Shown here: positions 44,606 to 53,790 of the stretch, one piece after another
Position numbering within the stretch: the stretch's first letter is position 1
Layout of the letters: every line of letters begins with the position of its first letter
Source of the DNA: Hyphomonas pacifica
GTDB taxonomy: Bacteria > Pseudomonadota > Alphaproteobacteria > Caulobacterales > Hyphomonadaceae
DNA: 64,000 nt
Direction: 5' to 3'
Assembly (NCBI RefSeq): GCF_000682675.1
Contig: NZ_AWFA01000004.1
Location: 1-64,000, forward strand
Program-made: the position numbers and the translations under genes
The notes under the pieces: generated by a model
Database searches by the model: none
What the model was told of the DNA's origin: nothing
Seen by the model: the letters and a program-made list of their open reading frames with translations, nothing else

Positions 44606-44690
44606 CTCACATTACGGCTCATCGCCGAAGATACACACCCTACCGCACAGGCAAATCCGCCCTTTGTCCATAGCCTGCCCGGTAGAACGC

Positions 44691-44723
44691 AAAAACGGAC
44701 GGCCCGGAGAGGGAGGGCCGCCC
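44691..44723 (-). terminator. Rho-independent terminator of the symporter operon
   Basis: On the minus strand GGGCGGCCC (44723-44715) pairs with GGGCCGTCC (44705-44697) across a 9-base loop with one G-U pair, followed by GTTTTTG. It lies just after the symporter stop and before the SLC5-kinase gene, so the kinase has its own promoter. Confidence 0.8.
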
Positions 44724-44748
44724 GAAAGTTAAAGCCTGGGAGGGCTGG

Positions 44749-46524
44749 TTATTCTGCTGGCATGGGCGCCATCCCTTCGTCCGCAATGCCATGCGAGGTC
44801 CGCGTTCCGGGGACACGGATGTCCTCAACCAGATCCTGCACATCCTGCGGTGGCGGAGCGGTGACGAGGGCCACAATCACACCCACAGCCAGAGACAGGA
44901 ACATGAACAGGAAGCCAATGCCTTCAGGCGACACGCCAAACCACCAGTTTGCCGGGTCGGTATCCACGAATTTGAAGTAGTAGATATAGCTGAAGGTAGA
45001 GACGAGACCAGTCAGCATGGAGGCAATCGCCCCTTCCCGGTTCATCCGTTTCCAGAAGATGCCGAGCACGATGACCGGGAACAGGGACGCTGCGGCGAGG
45101 CCAAAGGCAAAGGCAACCACTTGGGCCACGAAGCCGAGCTTGGCCGTATTCATCCCCATGATACCTGCCAGGATCACCGCGCCTGCGGCAGAGGCCCGGG
45201 CAACTCGCAATTCATCCTTGTCCGACATATCCTTGAAGAAGGTCCGCCGGCACAGATCATGCGAGATGGACGACGAGATCACCATCAGCAGGCCTGCCGC
45301 CGTGGACAGAGCCGCCGCAAGGCCGCCTGCCACCACAAGGCCGATGACCCAGGCAGGCAGTTTGGCAATGGAGGGGTTCGCCATCACGAAGATGTCGCGG
45401 TCCAGCTTGGTGACTTCATTTTCAGCCCCGGCGCGATACTGGATGACGCCGTCGCCATTCTTGTCCTCAACGCCGAGAAGGCCGGTCTTCTCCCAATCCT
45501 TGAACCATTTCGGGGTGGGCTTGCCACCAGCGGCCATAATCGCGGCGGCCTCGGTGTCATAGTCTGCATCATCGGCGATGTAGGTGGACTCGTTCACCGT
45601 ATCGATGAAATTCAGTCGGGCGAAGGACGCAACTGCTGGCGCCGTCGTGTACAGCAAGGCGATGAAAACCAGCGCCCAGCCTGCGGAAACCCGCGCAGCC
45701 CCGGCGCTCGACACCGTGAAGAAGCGGATGATGACGTGCGGCAGGCCCGCCGTGCCGAACATCAACGCGCCGGTAATGGCGAATACGTCCAGCATGGTCT
45801 TGTCGGTCTTGGTGTATTCCAGGAAGCCGAGATCGCTGACCACCGTGTTCAGCTTCTCCAGCATGGAGATGTCCTCGCCCTTCACATTGGAGATGAAGCC
45901 GAGCTGCGGAATCGGATTGCCGGTAATGATCAGTGAAATGAAGATCGCCGGAACGGTGTAGGCAAAGATCAGCACGCAATACTGCGCCACCTGGGTATAG
46001 GTGATGCCCTTCATGCCACCGAGCACCGCATAGACGAACACGATGCCCATGCCGACAATTATGCCGGTGTTGAACTCCACTCCCAGGAAGCCGGAGAACG
46101 CGACACCGACGCCCTTCATCTGCCCGGCAATATAGGTGAAGGAGACAAACAATGCGCAGACCACGGCGATCAGACGCGCGGCGGTCGAGTAATACCTGTC
46201 GCCAACAAAGTCCGGCACGGTGAACTTGCCGAATTCGCGCAGGAAAGGCGCCAGCAGCAGGGCCAGCAGCACATAGCCACCCGTCCAGCCCATCAGGTAG
46301 ACAGAGCCGCCATAGCCCAGGAAGGCGATCAGGCCCGCCATGGACAGGAATGAGGCCGCAGACATCCAGTCCGCCGCCGTCGCCATGCCGTTCACCATCG
46401 GGTGAACATCATGCCCCGCCACATAGAAATCATCGGTAGAAGAGGCCCGCGCCCACAAGGCAATCGCGATGTAGGTGCCGAAGGTGCCAACGACCCAGAA
46501 ATAGGTCCAGAAATCCTGTCCCAT
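44749..46524 (-). CDS. Sodium:solute symporter (VC_2705/ActP type)
   Basis: A 591-residue SLC5-family carrier with about 13 helices: DDFYVAGHDVHPMVNGMATAADWMSAASFLSMAG near the start (about residues 31-64), then GYVLLALLLAPFLREFGKFTVPDFVGDRYYS. A soluble insert at about 305-380 contains VEDKNGDGVIQYRAG, an EF-hand-like D-x-N-x-D loop. It pairs with a DUF4212 small subunit 4 bases upstream, the VC_2705-type two-part symporter; acetate or another monocarboxylate is the likely cargo given acs and the CrbSR-like genes. Confidence 0.9.
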   Translation of the reverse strand: MGQDFWTYFWVVGTFGTYIAIALWARASSTDDFYVAGHDVHPMVNGMATAADWMSAASFLSMAGLIAFLGYGGSVYLMGWTGGYVLLALLLAPFLREFGKFTVPDFVGDRYYSTAARLIAVVCALFVSFTYIAGQMKGVGVAFSGFLGVEFNTGIIVGMGIVFVYAVLGGMKGITYTQVAQYCVLIFAYTVPAIFISLIITGNPIPQLGFISNVKGEDISMLEKLNTVVSDLGFLEYTKTDKTMLDVFAITGALMFGTAGLPHVIIRFFTVSSAGAARVSAGWALVFIALLYTTAPAVASFARLNFIDTVNESTYIADDADYDTEAAAIMAAGGKPTPKWFKDWEKTGLLGVEDKNGDGVIQYRAGAENEVTKLDRDIFVMANPSIAKLPAWVIGLVVAGGLAAALSTAAGLLMVISSSISHDLCRRTFFKDMSDKDELRVARASAAGAVILAGIMGMNTAKLGFVAQVVAFAFGLAAASLFPVIVLGIFWKRMNREGAIASMLTGLVSTFSYIYYFKFVDTDPANWWFGVSPEGIGFLFMFLSLAVGVIVALVTAPPPQDVQDLVEDIRVPGTRTSHGIADEGMAPMPAE

Positions 46525-46528
46525 CGTC

Positions 46529-46795
46529 TCAGGCCTCCACGCCGTATTTCTTTTCGAGGCGGTTCATGGCGCGGCAATAGTAGAAGATCAGACCCACAAA
46601 GACGTAGATCGATCCGTTCTGGGCAAACCAGAAGCCGAGCGGCGCGCCGCCAATCGAGACATTATCCAGCCAGTCCCGGAACAGAATGCCTGCCCCATAA
46701 GACACCGCGAACCAGATGACGAGCAGGACAAGGGTCAGCCTGACGACTTCGCGCCAATACCCTTTCCCATCAATTTCCTTGCTTGGTTCCGACAC
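46529..46795 (-). CDS. DUF4212 small subunit of the solute symporter
   Basis: An 88-residue protein with two membrane helices (about 22-42 and 56-76: TLVLLVIWFAVSYGAGILF and GSIYVFVGLIFYYCRAMN) and the family FGFWFAQNGSIYVF-like segment (here LGFWFAQNGSIYVF). It ends 4 bases before the symporter start. The start is GTG 46795 preceded by GGGAGGA six bases upstream; the ATG at 46813 would place that ribosome site inside the gene. Its length then matches the family. Confidence 0.88.
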   Translation of the reverse strand: MSEPSKEIDGKGYWREVVRLTLVLLVIWFAVSYGAGILFRDWLDNVSIGGAPLGFWFAQNGSIYVFVGLIFYYCRAMNRLEKKYGVEA

Positions 46796-46916
46796 GTTTT
46801 CCTCCCATGACATTTTTGTCTTTTTGCGGGTGTTCCGCAGCTTGCAGGCTGCCGGAAGGGGCCAGGATGGGAAAGGTGTACTTTGGTCTAAGAAAGGGTC
46901 TGAAGCGGCCCGCGGA

Positions 46917-47135
46917 TCAGTCTTTCGCGGCAGGCGCATCGGATTTGGCGAGACTGCGCGCATGACGCCACTCGGCCAGGCCGCCAATGATCAGCCAGCC
47001 TGACAGGACCAGCCCGCCCAGCAGATAAATCTCCCGAAAGCCGAATCCGGGCTCCAGAATTGCGACCGCGGCCCGGAACGCAAAGACCAGGCCCATGAGA
47101 ATGCCAAGTGCGATCATGATATGATGTTTCAGCAC
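46917..47135 (-). CDS. Small two-helix membrane protein upstream of the symporter pair
   Basis: A 72-residue protein with two membrane helices (about 6-26 IMIALGILMGLVFAFRAAVA and 38-55 LLGGLVLSGWLIIGGLAEW) and a charged tail. Start GTG 47135 with GGGAGGA just upstream, the same arrangement as the DUF4212 gene. It is 121 bases upstream of that gene on the same strand and may be part of the symporter operon. Not recognised. Confidence 0.6.
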   Translation of the reverse strand: MLKHHIMIALGILMGLVFAFRAAVAILEPGFGFREIYLLGGLVLSGWLIIGGLAEWRHARSLAKSDAPAAKD

Positions 47136-47545
47136 GCTTCCTCCCACATTCATTTTACCAGTCTACGCGGTTTCCGCCTACCACCACCCCCGACCTTGGT
47201 CTGAGAGGGAAATGGAGACTAATGGGAGGGAAAGAAGGTACAAGCTGCACACAAAACCGCTGGGTATAAGCAGAACCTGGTACTTGCTGATAACGGTGTC
47301 AAACCTGCAAAACATGCACATTGAGGCGCCCGGGCCCATCCACTGAGCATAAGCCCGGCGCTTGCGCCTGCCTCAGGAAATTGCGGTGCGATTTCAGGTT
47401 TCTCGCCTGCCCTAATGCCTTGCCAGCTCCCTGAACATGGCCTATAGGCGCGCCTTCAGAAACGACGGCGCAAGGCCGTACGTGTCAGCTTCTTACCTCT
47501 TCAGAGATAATAGCAGAGGCGGAGTCGAGGGCGAAAGGAAAAAAC
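47136..47545. other. Gap of about 410 bases upstream of rplY
   Basis: No gene is supported. It should hold the divergent promoters of the symporter operon and of rplY. The rplY ribosome site GAAAGG lies at its right end. No clear hairpin with T run was seen, so any leader control of rplY is not visible by eye. Confidence 0.5.
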
Positions 47546-48211
47546 ATGTCCAAACCAACCATTACGTTCAATGTCGAGCTGCGCGAGCGCGTAGGCACCG
47601 GCGGTTCCCGTGCAGCACGCCGCGAAGGGCTCGTCCCCGGCGTTCTTTATGGTGGCGGCGACAAGCCGGTTGCCATCAGCCTGAAGCGCAACGAAGTGCT
47701 GAAAGCCATCGAAACCGGCCACTTCCTGTCCTCCACGGCCACGCTGGTCCACGAAGGCAAGAAACAGCTTGTCATCCCGCAGGCCATCCAGATGCACCCG
47801 GTCTCTGACCAGCCGATGCACGTCGACCTGTTCCGCGTCAGCGCCAACCAGCAGATCAAGGTTGAAGTTCCGGTTCACTTCCACGGTGAAGAAGTGTCTC
47901 CGGGCCTGAAAAAAGGCGGCACGCTCAACGTGGTGCGCCACGCTGTCGAACTGCTCGTCCCGGCCGGCAACATTCCGGAATCCCTGGATGCAGACGTGTC
48001 CAAGCTGGAAATCGGCGACAATGTGAAAATCTCCGACATCAAGCTGCCGGACGATGCCGAGCCAACCATCACAGACCGTGACTTCACCATCGCGACCATC
48101 GCTGGCCGTACGGCTCAAACCGAGACGACAGATGAGGATGGCGAAGAAGAAACCGTCACCGCATCCAAAGCCGCTGACGAAAATGACGGCGAAGACGAAG
48201 CGGAAGATTGA
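47546..48211 (+). CDS. rplY: Ribosomal protein L25, long (CTC) form
   Basis: A 221-residue protein with the 5S-rRNA binding domain (1-95: LRERVGTGGSRAARREGLVPGVLYGG, positions about 11-36) and the C-terminal TL5/CTC domain (about 100-185, HVDLFRVSANQQIKVEVPVHF). A Glu/Asp-rich tail follows. It binds 5S rRNA in the large subunit. Good ribosome site. pth follows on the same strand, the usual alphaproteobacterial order. Confidence 0.95.
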   Translation: MSKPTITFNVELRERVGTGGSRAARREGLVPGVLYGGGDKPVAISLKRNEVLKAIETGHFLSSTATLVHEGKKQLVIPQAIQMHPVSDQPMHVDLFRVSANQQIKVEVPVHFHGEEVSPGLKKGGTLNVVRHAVELLVPAGNIPESLDADVSKLEIGDNVKISDIKLPDDAEPTITDRDFTIATIAGRTAQTETTDEDGEEETVTASKAADENDGEDEAED

Positions 48212-48297
48212 TCCGCTCATTCTGGTCCCGCGTGTCCAGCCTGTTAGGGCTGGGCACGCAGCCAGCCCCTGCTATACCGGATGAGGGAGGCAAAGCC

Positions 48298-48918
48298 GTG
48301 CTCATTCTTTCAGGTCAGGGAAACCCCGGTGAGAAGTATGCAAAGAACCGGCATAATGCCGGTTTTCTTGTTTTGGACTTCATCCATCGCGAATACGGGT
48401 TTCAGCCTTGGCGTTCCAAATTCGAGAGCGAAATTGCCGAAGGCGTGATCAATACCGCCAATGGCCGCAAGAAGGTTTTGCTCGTCAAACCCCAGACCTA
48501 TTACAATGAAACAGGTCGCGCCCTGTCCAAAGCCGCCCAATTCTACAAACTGAGCGCTGAAGACATTGTCGTTCTGCATGACGAGATCGATCTCGCGCCA
48601 GGCCGTCTCCGCATGAAGCAGGGCGGCGGGCATTCTGGCAATAATGGCATCCGCTCCATGATCGCGCATCTGGGCGAGAATTTCCGCCGCGTGCGCATCG
48701 GCGTCGGGCATCCGGGCGACAAGTCAAAAGTCATGCCCTATGTGCTGGCAGACTTTTCCAAAGCCGACATTGAATGGTTCGAGCCGATGGCGAAGGCCAT
48801 TGCCTCTGCCCTGCCCTTTCTGGTCGAGGGCAATGACGAGCGCTTTCAGACCGAGGTCATGCGGCTCGCCCCTGCACCGAAACACGATCCGAAAAAGACC
48901 GCACGCTCAGGCAACTAG
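48298..48918 (+). CDS. pth: Peptidyl-tRNA hydrolase
   Basis: A 206-residue enzyme: LILSGQGNPGEKYAKNRHNAGF (positions 2-23) with the catalytic His in RHNAGF, KPQTYYNETG (the key Asn), LHDEIDLAPGRLRMKQGGGHSGNNG (about 95-119) and RVRIGVGHPG. It frees tRNA from stalled peptidyl-tRNA. The frame is open to TTG 48208, but GGGAGG seven bases before GTG 48298 and the family's normal N-terminus favour the GTG. Convergent with the oxidoreductase gene 3 bases on. Confidence 0.94.
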   Translation: MLILSGQGNPGEKYAKNRHNAGFLVLDFIHREYGFQPWRSKFESEIAEGVINTANGRKKVLLVKPQTYYNETGRALSKAAQFYKLSAEDIVVLHDEIDLAPGRLRMKQGGGHSGNNGIRSMIAHLGENFRRVRIGVGHPGDKSKVMPYVLADFSKADIEWFEPMAKAIASALPFLVEGNDERFQTEVMRLAPAPKHDPKKTARSGN

Positions 48919-48921
48919 GCC

Positions 48922-49845
48922 TCAGGCATCCAGTTTTGCGAGAATGGCCTTTTCGGCCGCTTCCGCCATGGCGACGGCACCCACTGTGCCGTGCGCCGGG
49001 ACAGGGCTGCGCGCAAGGCCCAGACATGCTGCATAGAAACCTCGGTCTGCCGCGCCCAGAGGGTCCGGCAACTCAGCGGCAATATCCACGCGCACATCAT
49101 AGGGCGTCGTATTCTTCAACTGACGCGTCAGGAAGTCGATGGAGATTTCCCCCGACGGATAGACCACATGCATGGTACGCTCGCGCGCCTCTGCAGCACG
49201 GCTGGCCCTCAGGCGCGCAACGCCGCCGCTGGCATAGGTGAACTGGGCGCTGGCCTCGTCAATATGAGCGGAATGCACGCGTTTGCCGCTGGCCATCACG
49301 CCGGTGAATTCATTGCCCATCATCATGGCAGCAAGGTCCAGATCATGGATCATGAGATCCCAGATCACGGAGACATCCCCCGCGCGATTATCAGGTGCCG
49401 GGGGCCCTGCGCGAACGGATTCAATCAGTAGCGGCGTTTCTTCGATCGCCAGCACGCCCATGGCGCGCGCCACAAAACGCTCCTGATGGCCCACCTGAAG
49501 GATACGGCCACGAGCGGCAGCCTCATCGGCCAGATCCCTCGCGGCCTTGCCATTCAGGGCCAGCGGCTTTTCCACCAGCACATGGCAATGGGCTTCAATG
49601 GCCTGACGGGCGAGCTTTTCATGCCATGTCGCCGGAACAGCGACAACGATGGCATCGCATGCCGCTAGAAACGCTTCATAGCTGTCAAATCCCCTGGCGC
49701 CGAATTGAGCGGCCACGCGGTCCGCGCGCTCAAAGTCCAGATCATAGATGCCGACAAGCTCGGTCTGGGCAGAGGCGGCAGCCTTCTGCGCATGATAGTT
49801 GCCGAACACACCAGCGCCCGCGACGCCTACCTTCAAAATCGTCAT
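48922..49845 (-). CDS. Gfo/Idh/MocA-family oxidoreductase
   Basis: A 307-residue protein. The N-terminal Rossmann domain has VGVAGAGVFGNYHAQK and AVPATWHEK, followed by HVLVEKPLALNG (the EKP lysine), VGHQERF and VIWDLMIHDLDLA (the catalytic His region). Members oxidise sugars or nucleotide sugars with NAD(P). Parts of the pattern (IHDLDL, SRAAEARERTMHV, DPLGAADRGFYAA) recall GnnA-like UDP-GlcNAc 3-dehydrogenases, but that assignment is not secure. Stands alone. Confidence 0.8.
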   Translation of the reverse strand: MTILKVGVAGAGVFGNYHAQKAAASAQTELVGIYDLDFERADRVAAQFGARGFDSYEAFLAACDAIVVAVPATWHEKLARQAIEAHCHVLVEKPLALNGKAARDLADEAAARGRILQVGHQERFVARAMGVLAIEETPLLIESVRAGPPAPDNRAGDVSVIWDLMIHDLDLAAMMMGNEFTGVMASGKRVHSAHIDEASAQFTYASGGVARLRASRAAEARERTMHVVYPSGEISIDFLTRQLKNTTPYDVRVDIAAELPDPLGAADRGFYAACLGLARSPVPAHGTVGAVAMAEAAEKAILAKLDA

Positions 49846-50015
49846 TTCAGGTTTGCCCTCATGTCCACCTTAAGACACTGCATCGCCCAGTACCGCAAGC
49901 CCTGCGGGTATGGCGAACTGAGAAAGACTGCCCCTTTTCCTGACACAAGCCCCTTCACTTCAGGGCGGGTCAAGTCCACTTAGAGGGCAAGAAAATCAGC
50001 AGGAAGGAAACTCTC

Positions 50016-51038
50016 ATGGCCAATATGACTTCAACAGAATGGGCGCTCGCCGAACGTCCCGTCGGCACTCCCAAACTCTCCGACTTCCAGAAGAAGACCG
50101 TTGATGTAGCCGCCCCCGGGGATGGCGAGATACAGGTGAAGAATGACTGGATCTCGGTTGATCCCTACATGCGCGGTCGCATGTATGACCGTGAAAGCTA
50201 TGTGCCGCCCTTCCAGATTGGCGAAACTATGCAAGGCGGCGCCGTTGGCCGTGTTACGGTCTCTAACCACCCCGATTACAAAGAAGGCGATCTCGTCTCC
50301 TCCATGGCGGGCTGGCGCACAGCCTGGACGGCAAAACCGGAAGCCGTCATGGCGCAGAAGCTGCCGGATGTCGGTCTGCCGGAAAGCGCCTTCTTGGGCA
50401 TTGCAGGCATGCCGGGGCTAACCGCCTATGCAGGCATCCTGCGCGTAGCAGAGCTGAAAGAAGGCGACACTGTATTTGTGTCCGGCGCAGCAGGCGCTGT
50501 CGGCTCGACGGTCGTGCAGATCGCCAAGATCAAGAATTGCACCGTTATCGGCTCGGCCGGCGGCCCGGAAAAATGCGACTTCGTCAAATCCCTCGGTGCA
50601 GACGATGTGATCGACTATAAGGCCGCCGATGGCTTACAGGGCCTCGTGAAGGCGCTGAAAGCAGCCGCGCCCAAGGGCATTGATGTCTATTTCGACAATG
50701 TCGGTGGAGACCACCTCACCGCCGCCATCGAGTGCGCTCGCCCGATGGCCCGCTTTGCCGAATGCGGCATGATCGCCCAGTATAATGAAACCGGCCAGCC
50801 GACGGGCCCGCACAACATCATTCAGGTGGTGGGCAAGCAGCTGAAAATTCAGGGCTTTATCGTCTCCACCCATGCCGACATGCAGCCCGCTTTCTTCAAG
50901 GATATGGCCGAATGGATTTCATCAGGTCAGGTGAAATACGAGGAGACTGTCATGGAAGGAATTGATAAGGCACCCGACGCGTTCCTTGGTCTCTTCAGCG
51001 GGGCCAACACGGGCAAAATGCTAGTTAAACTGGGGTAG
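50016..51038 (+). CDS. NADPH-dependent zinc-independent oxidoreductase (CurA-like), second copy
   Basis: A 340-residue reductase related to the one at 23600-24625: VFVSGAAGAVGSTVVQIAKIKNCTVIGSAGG (about 149-179), DDVIDYKAADG, PKGIDVYFDNVGGDHL and a C-terminal GKMLVKLG. Expected to reduce enone double bonds with NADPH. AGGAAGGAAACTCTC precedes the ATG. The next gene starts 2 bases after the stop, so the two are co-transcribed. Confidence 0.9.
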   Translation: MANMTSTEWALAERPVGTPKLSDFQKKTVDVAAPGDGEIQVKNDWISVDPYMRGRMYDRESYVPPFQIGETMQGGAVGRVTVSNHPDYKEGDLVSSMAGWRTAWTAKPEAVMAQKLPDVGLPESAFLGIAGMPGLTAYAGILRVAELKEGDTVFVSGAAGAVGSTVVQIAKIKNCTVIGSAGGPEKCDFVKSLGADDVIDYKAADGLQGLVKALKAAAPKGIDVYFDNVGGDHLTAAIECARPMARFAECGMIAQYNETGQPTGPHNIIQVVGKQLKIQGFIVSTHADMQPAFFKDMAEWISSGQVKYEETVMEGIDKAPDAFLGLFSGANTGKMLVKLG

Positions 51039-51040
51039 TC

Positions 51041-51952
51041 ATGTCGCGTCTGTTTGATGCCTATATAATGGTAGACTGGAGTGCTGCATCGAAACCGGTG
51101 ACCGGCAAGAATTCCATATGGATCGGAATTCTGGCACGGGATGCCCGGCTGAGATTTCAGTATCAGTCTGCCAATATCGAAACCCGCCTGAAGGCGCGGG
51201 CCTTTCTGGATGGCATCATCGCCAAGCTGACAGGGCGAGGTGACCGCGTCCTGCTCGGCTTTGACTTCGCGCTGGGCTATCCAGCCGGAACAGCCGACGC
51301 TCTGGGGCTGGATCTTTCCGACAGGGTGCCGTGGCAAGCAATGCATGCACATTTGGCCTCCAAGCTGAAGGACAAGGCGGACAATTCCAATGCCCGCTAT
51401 GCGATTGCTGCTGGAATGAATTATGCCATCTCAAAGGGGCCATTCCCCTTCTGGGGTGCGCCGGCCCGCGATGTCGTTTCCACCCTCTCCGACAAGAAGC
51501 CGGAATTCGAGAGTCAAAGCCTGCCGGAATTCCGGGAAATCGAGACCTATCTGCGCGCTAACAAGCTGGGCCAGCCGAAATCAGTCTGGCAGCTCGCATA
51601 TACCGGGAGTGTCGGCAGCCAGTCGCTGACAGGCATTCCGCATGTACATGGCCTGCGTGAGGCATTCCCGAACTCCCGCGTCTGGCCGTTCGAATTTCCG
51701 GATGGCGAACTGAGTGATGAAACGCTTGACGGGATCAAGGTCGTGATGACCGAGGTTTACCCCTCTCTGATCAAGGCAAAACCTGAAAAAGGCGAGACAC
51801 CGGACGCAGCCCAAGTCCGCGAGATTGCCCGTCATTACTCAGAACTTGACGAAAAAGGGCAACTTGGAGCCCCTATTTCCACAAATAATTCGCTTGACGA
51901 GGGAAAAATCTCGAAAATTCAGTCAGAAGAGGGCTGGATTCTCGGCGCATAG
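51041..51952 (+). CDS. Conserved protein with RNase H-like start (DUF429-like)
   Basis: A 303-residue protein that starts YIMVDWSAASKPVTGKNSIWIG, with LLGFDFALGYPAG around residue 70. The two Asp-bearing strands recall the RNase H-like fold of DUF429 and related families. No signal peptide or membrane helix. Co-transcribed with the oxidoreductase upstream. Function unknown; the fold suggestion is by eye. Confidence 0.6.
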   Translation: MSRLFDAYIMVDWSAASKPVTGKNSIWIGILARDARLRFQYQSANIETRLKARAFLDGIIAKLTGRGDRVLLGFDFALGYPAGTADALGLDLSDRVPWQAMHAHLASKLKDKADNSNARYAIAAGMNYAISKGPFPFWGAPARDVVSTLSDKKPEFESQSLPEFREIETYLRANKLGQPKSVWQLAYTGSVGSQSLTGIPHVHGLREAFPNSRVWPFEFPDGELSDETLDGIKVVMTEVYPSLIKAKPEKGETPDAAQVREIARHYSELDEKGQLGAPISTNNSLDEGKISKIQSEEGWILGA

Positions 51953-52051
51953 CCCGTCTTTATTGGGAATCCGGCATATTCATGTGTTACGAATCGTGGG
52001 TATGTCGCACCAACGGCGTGGGATCGCCGTTTAACTTAGAGGAGAACCCCT

Positions 52052-52318
52052 ATGAACAAGGGTGAACTTACCAAGGCTGTTGCAGCGGAATCCGGCCTGT
52101 CGCAAAGCGACGCTGGCAAAGCTGTTGACGCCGTATTTGAAGCCATTGCCGGCGCCGTGAAAAGCCGCCAGCAAGTGGCTATCGCTGGCTTCGGCACATT
52201 CTCGGCCAAAACCCGGAATGCCCGCACCGGCCGCAACCCGGCCACGGGTGAAGAAATCAAGATCCCGGAAAAGACCTCGGCCGCTTTCAAGCCGGCCTCG
52301 GCTCTGAAAGACCTCTAG
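52052..52318 (+). CDS. hup: DNA-binding protein HU
   Basis: An 88-residue histone-like protein: MNKGELTKAVAAESGLSQSD, VDAVFEAIAGAVKS, VAIAGFGTFSAKTRNARTGRNPATGEEIKIP (about 47-77, the DNA-gripping arm) and PASALKDL. The GFGTF and NPxTG marks are intact. Short AGGAGA site before the ATG. A strong terminator follows. Confidence 0.95.
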   Translation: MNKGELTKAVAAESGLSQSDAGKAVDAVFEAIAGAVKSRQQVAIAGFGTFSAKTRNARTGRNPATGEEIKIPEKTSAAFKPASALKDL

Positions 52319-52357
52319 GATTTCCTGCAGGGCAGCCAGCCTTGTTCAGAGGAATTC

Positions 52358-52391
52358 AAACGGCGCGCTAGCTTGGCTGGCGCGCCGTTTT
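52358..52391 (+). terminator. Rho-independent terminator of hup
   Basis: AAACGGCGCGC (52358-52368) and GCGCGCCGTTT (52380-52390) are perfect 11-bp arms with an 11-base loop, followed by one more T. The right arm lies inside the 3' coding end of the convergent MATE gene (stop at 52368-52370), so the terminator doubles as coding sequence. Confidence 0.8.
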
Positions 52392-53777
52392 CCATTCCAG
52401 CAGCATCGTCTGGAGTGATCCGGCCGTAAACACACCCAGCATCACGCCCAGCATCATGCCCGTTGCGCCGCCTTCCTGCACAATGCCGATCCAGTAGCAG
52501 GCCGGGATCATGACCAGGAAGAATGAGCCGATATGGATCATGCTGGGCACCCACACCACTTCCTGTGCGCGTAGCGCAAAGGATGCCGTCGCCTGAAGGC
52601 CGTCAAATAGCGTGGCAACGGCGGCAAAGGCCAGCAGGCCTGCAATGGCTGGGGCCAGCTGTACGCCATTCATCATCGCTGTATCCCGCACCAGAAGCCC
52701 CGCCAGCGTGTCATTGAACAGAACAACCAATACGCCGAGGATTACGCCCATCAGCACAGTGGCCGCCACTCCAAGGCGGCCTGCGTCGCGGATCTCCGCC
52801 AGATTGCCCCGGCCATAGGCCTCTGCCACACGCACACTCGTTGCAGAGGCAATGCCCAGATAGAACATGAAGCAAAGGCCCATCATCTGGATGGCGTAGC
52901 CATACACCGTATTGGCCGCCAGGCTAATCCAGGTCGCGATGATATAGGTCAGGTTGAATCCGCCCCACTCCGCAATGTTGCTGATGGCTGTGCCCGTGCC
53001 GACCGATAGCTGCTTGCGAGCCTCATTCGGCACGCCCTTTTGCGAAGACCGGGTCAGCGCCGGGGTCAGGATCAGGACCAGCACCAGCATGACCAGGGTC
53101 AGGGCCCAGCGCGAACCTGTTGTGGCCCAGGCCACGCCTTCTGCGCCCATCGGCTCAAAGCCCCAGAAGCCCCCCACAAGCGCCAGGTCGATGCCCAGAT
53201 TAAGGAACACTCCAAAATACATCACGGCCGTCACCAGCAGCGGCCGGCGCAGCGCTTCAAGATAATAGCTGCATACGGTCGAGATCATGAAGCCGACAAG
53301 GCCAAAGGACAGGATGCGCGTCACATGTGCAACAGATGAGGCGACAAGTTCAGGATCAGCCTGATCCACTGCGCTGGTTTTTGGCGCGATGTCCACAAAC
53401 AGCCAATGGAACAAGGCCCCGGACGAGAAATAGACGACCGCCATCAGGAGCACGCCCAGCACCAGGCTGGTCACAAAACCCCTACGAAAAATGCGCCCGC
53501 TTTCGCCTTCCCGGCCAATGCCAAGAAGTTCAGACGTCAGGACCTGCACCCCCAGAAGAATGCCGATTCCAAGCCCCAGCGAGACCCCCATGGGCAGCCA
53601 AGAGTTCAGGATGTAGGGCAACTCGCCCGGCGCAAACTGTCCGAGCACGATTGCATCCGTCACGCCCATCAGCATCTGAGACATGCGCGTGAAGGCAATC
53701 GGCACCGAAAGCCGAAGCAAATCTCCAATGTCAGCTGGCCTCGCCCAGGCAGGCCAGCCCAGGCGAAACATACGCAT
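52368..53777 (-). CDS. MATE-family multidrug exporter
   Basis: About 469 residues with 12 membrane helices: LLRLSVPIAFTRMSQMLMGVTDAIVLGQF near the start (about residues 19-47), then GVSLGLGIGILLGVQVLTSELLG and, in the second half, GIASATSVRVAEAYGRGN. These are MATE marks; exchange of cations or drugs with Na+ or H+ is expected. The start is taken at ATG 53777; the frame extends to 53828 inside aroG. It lies 13 bases after aroG on the same strand. Confidence 0.88.
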   Translation of the reverse strand: MRMFRLGWPAWARPADIGDLLRLSVPIAFTRMSQMLMGVTDAIVLGQFAPGELPYILNSWLPMGVSLGLGIGILLGVQVLTSELLGIGREGESGRIFRRGFVTSLVLGVLLMAVVYFSSGALFHWLFVDIAPKTSAVDQADPELVASSVAHVTRILSFGLVGFMISTVCSYYLEALRRPLLVTAVMYFGVFLNLGIDLALVGGFWGFEPMGAEGVAWATTGSRWALTLVMLVLVLILTPALTRSSQKGVPNEARKQLSVGTGTAISNIAEWGGFNLTYIIATWISLAANTVYGYAIQMMGLCFMFYLGIASATSVRVAEAYGRGNLAEIRDAGRLGVAATVLMGVILGVLVVLFNDTLAGLLVRDTAMMNGVQLAPAIAGLLAFAAVATLFDGLQATASFALRAQEVVWVPSMIHIGSFFLVMIPACYWIGIVQEGGATGMMLGVMLGVFTAGSLQTMLLEWKTARQPS

Positions 53778-53790
53778 GGAACTGTCTTTC

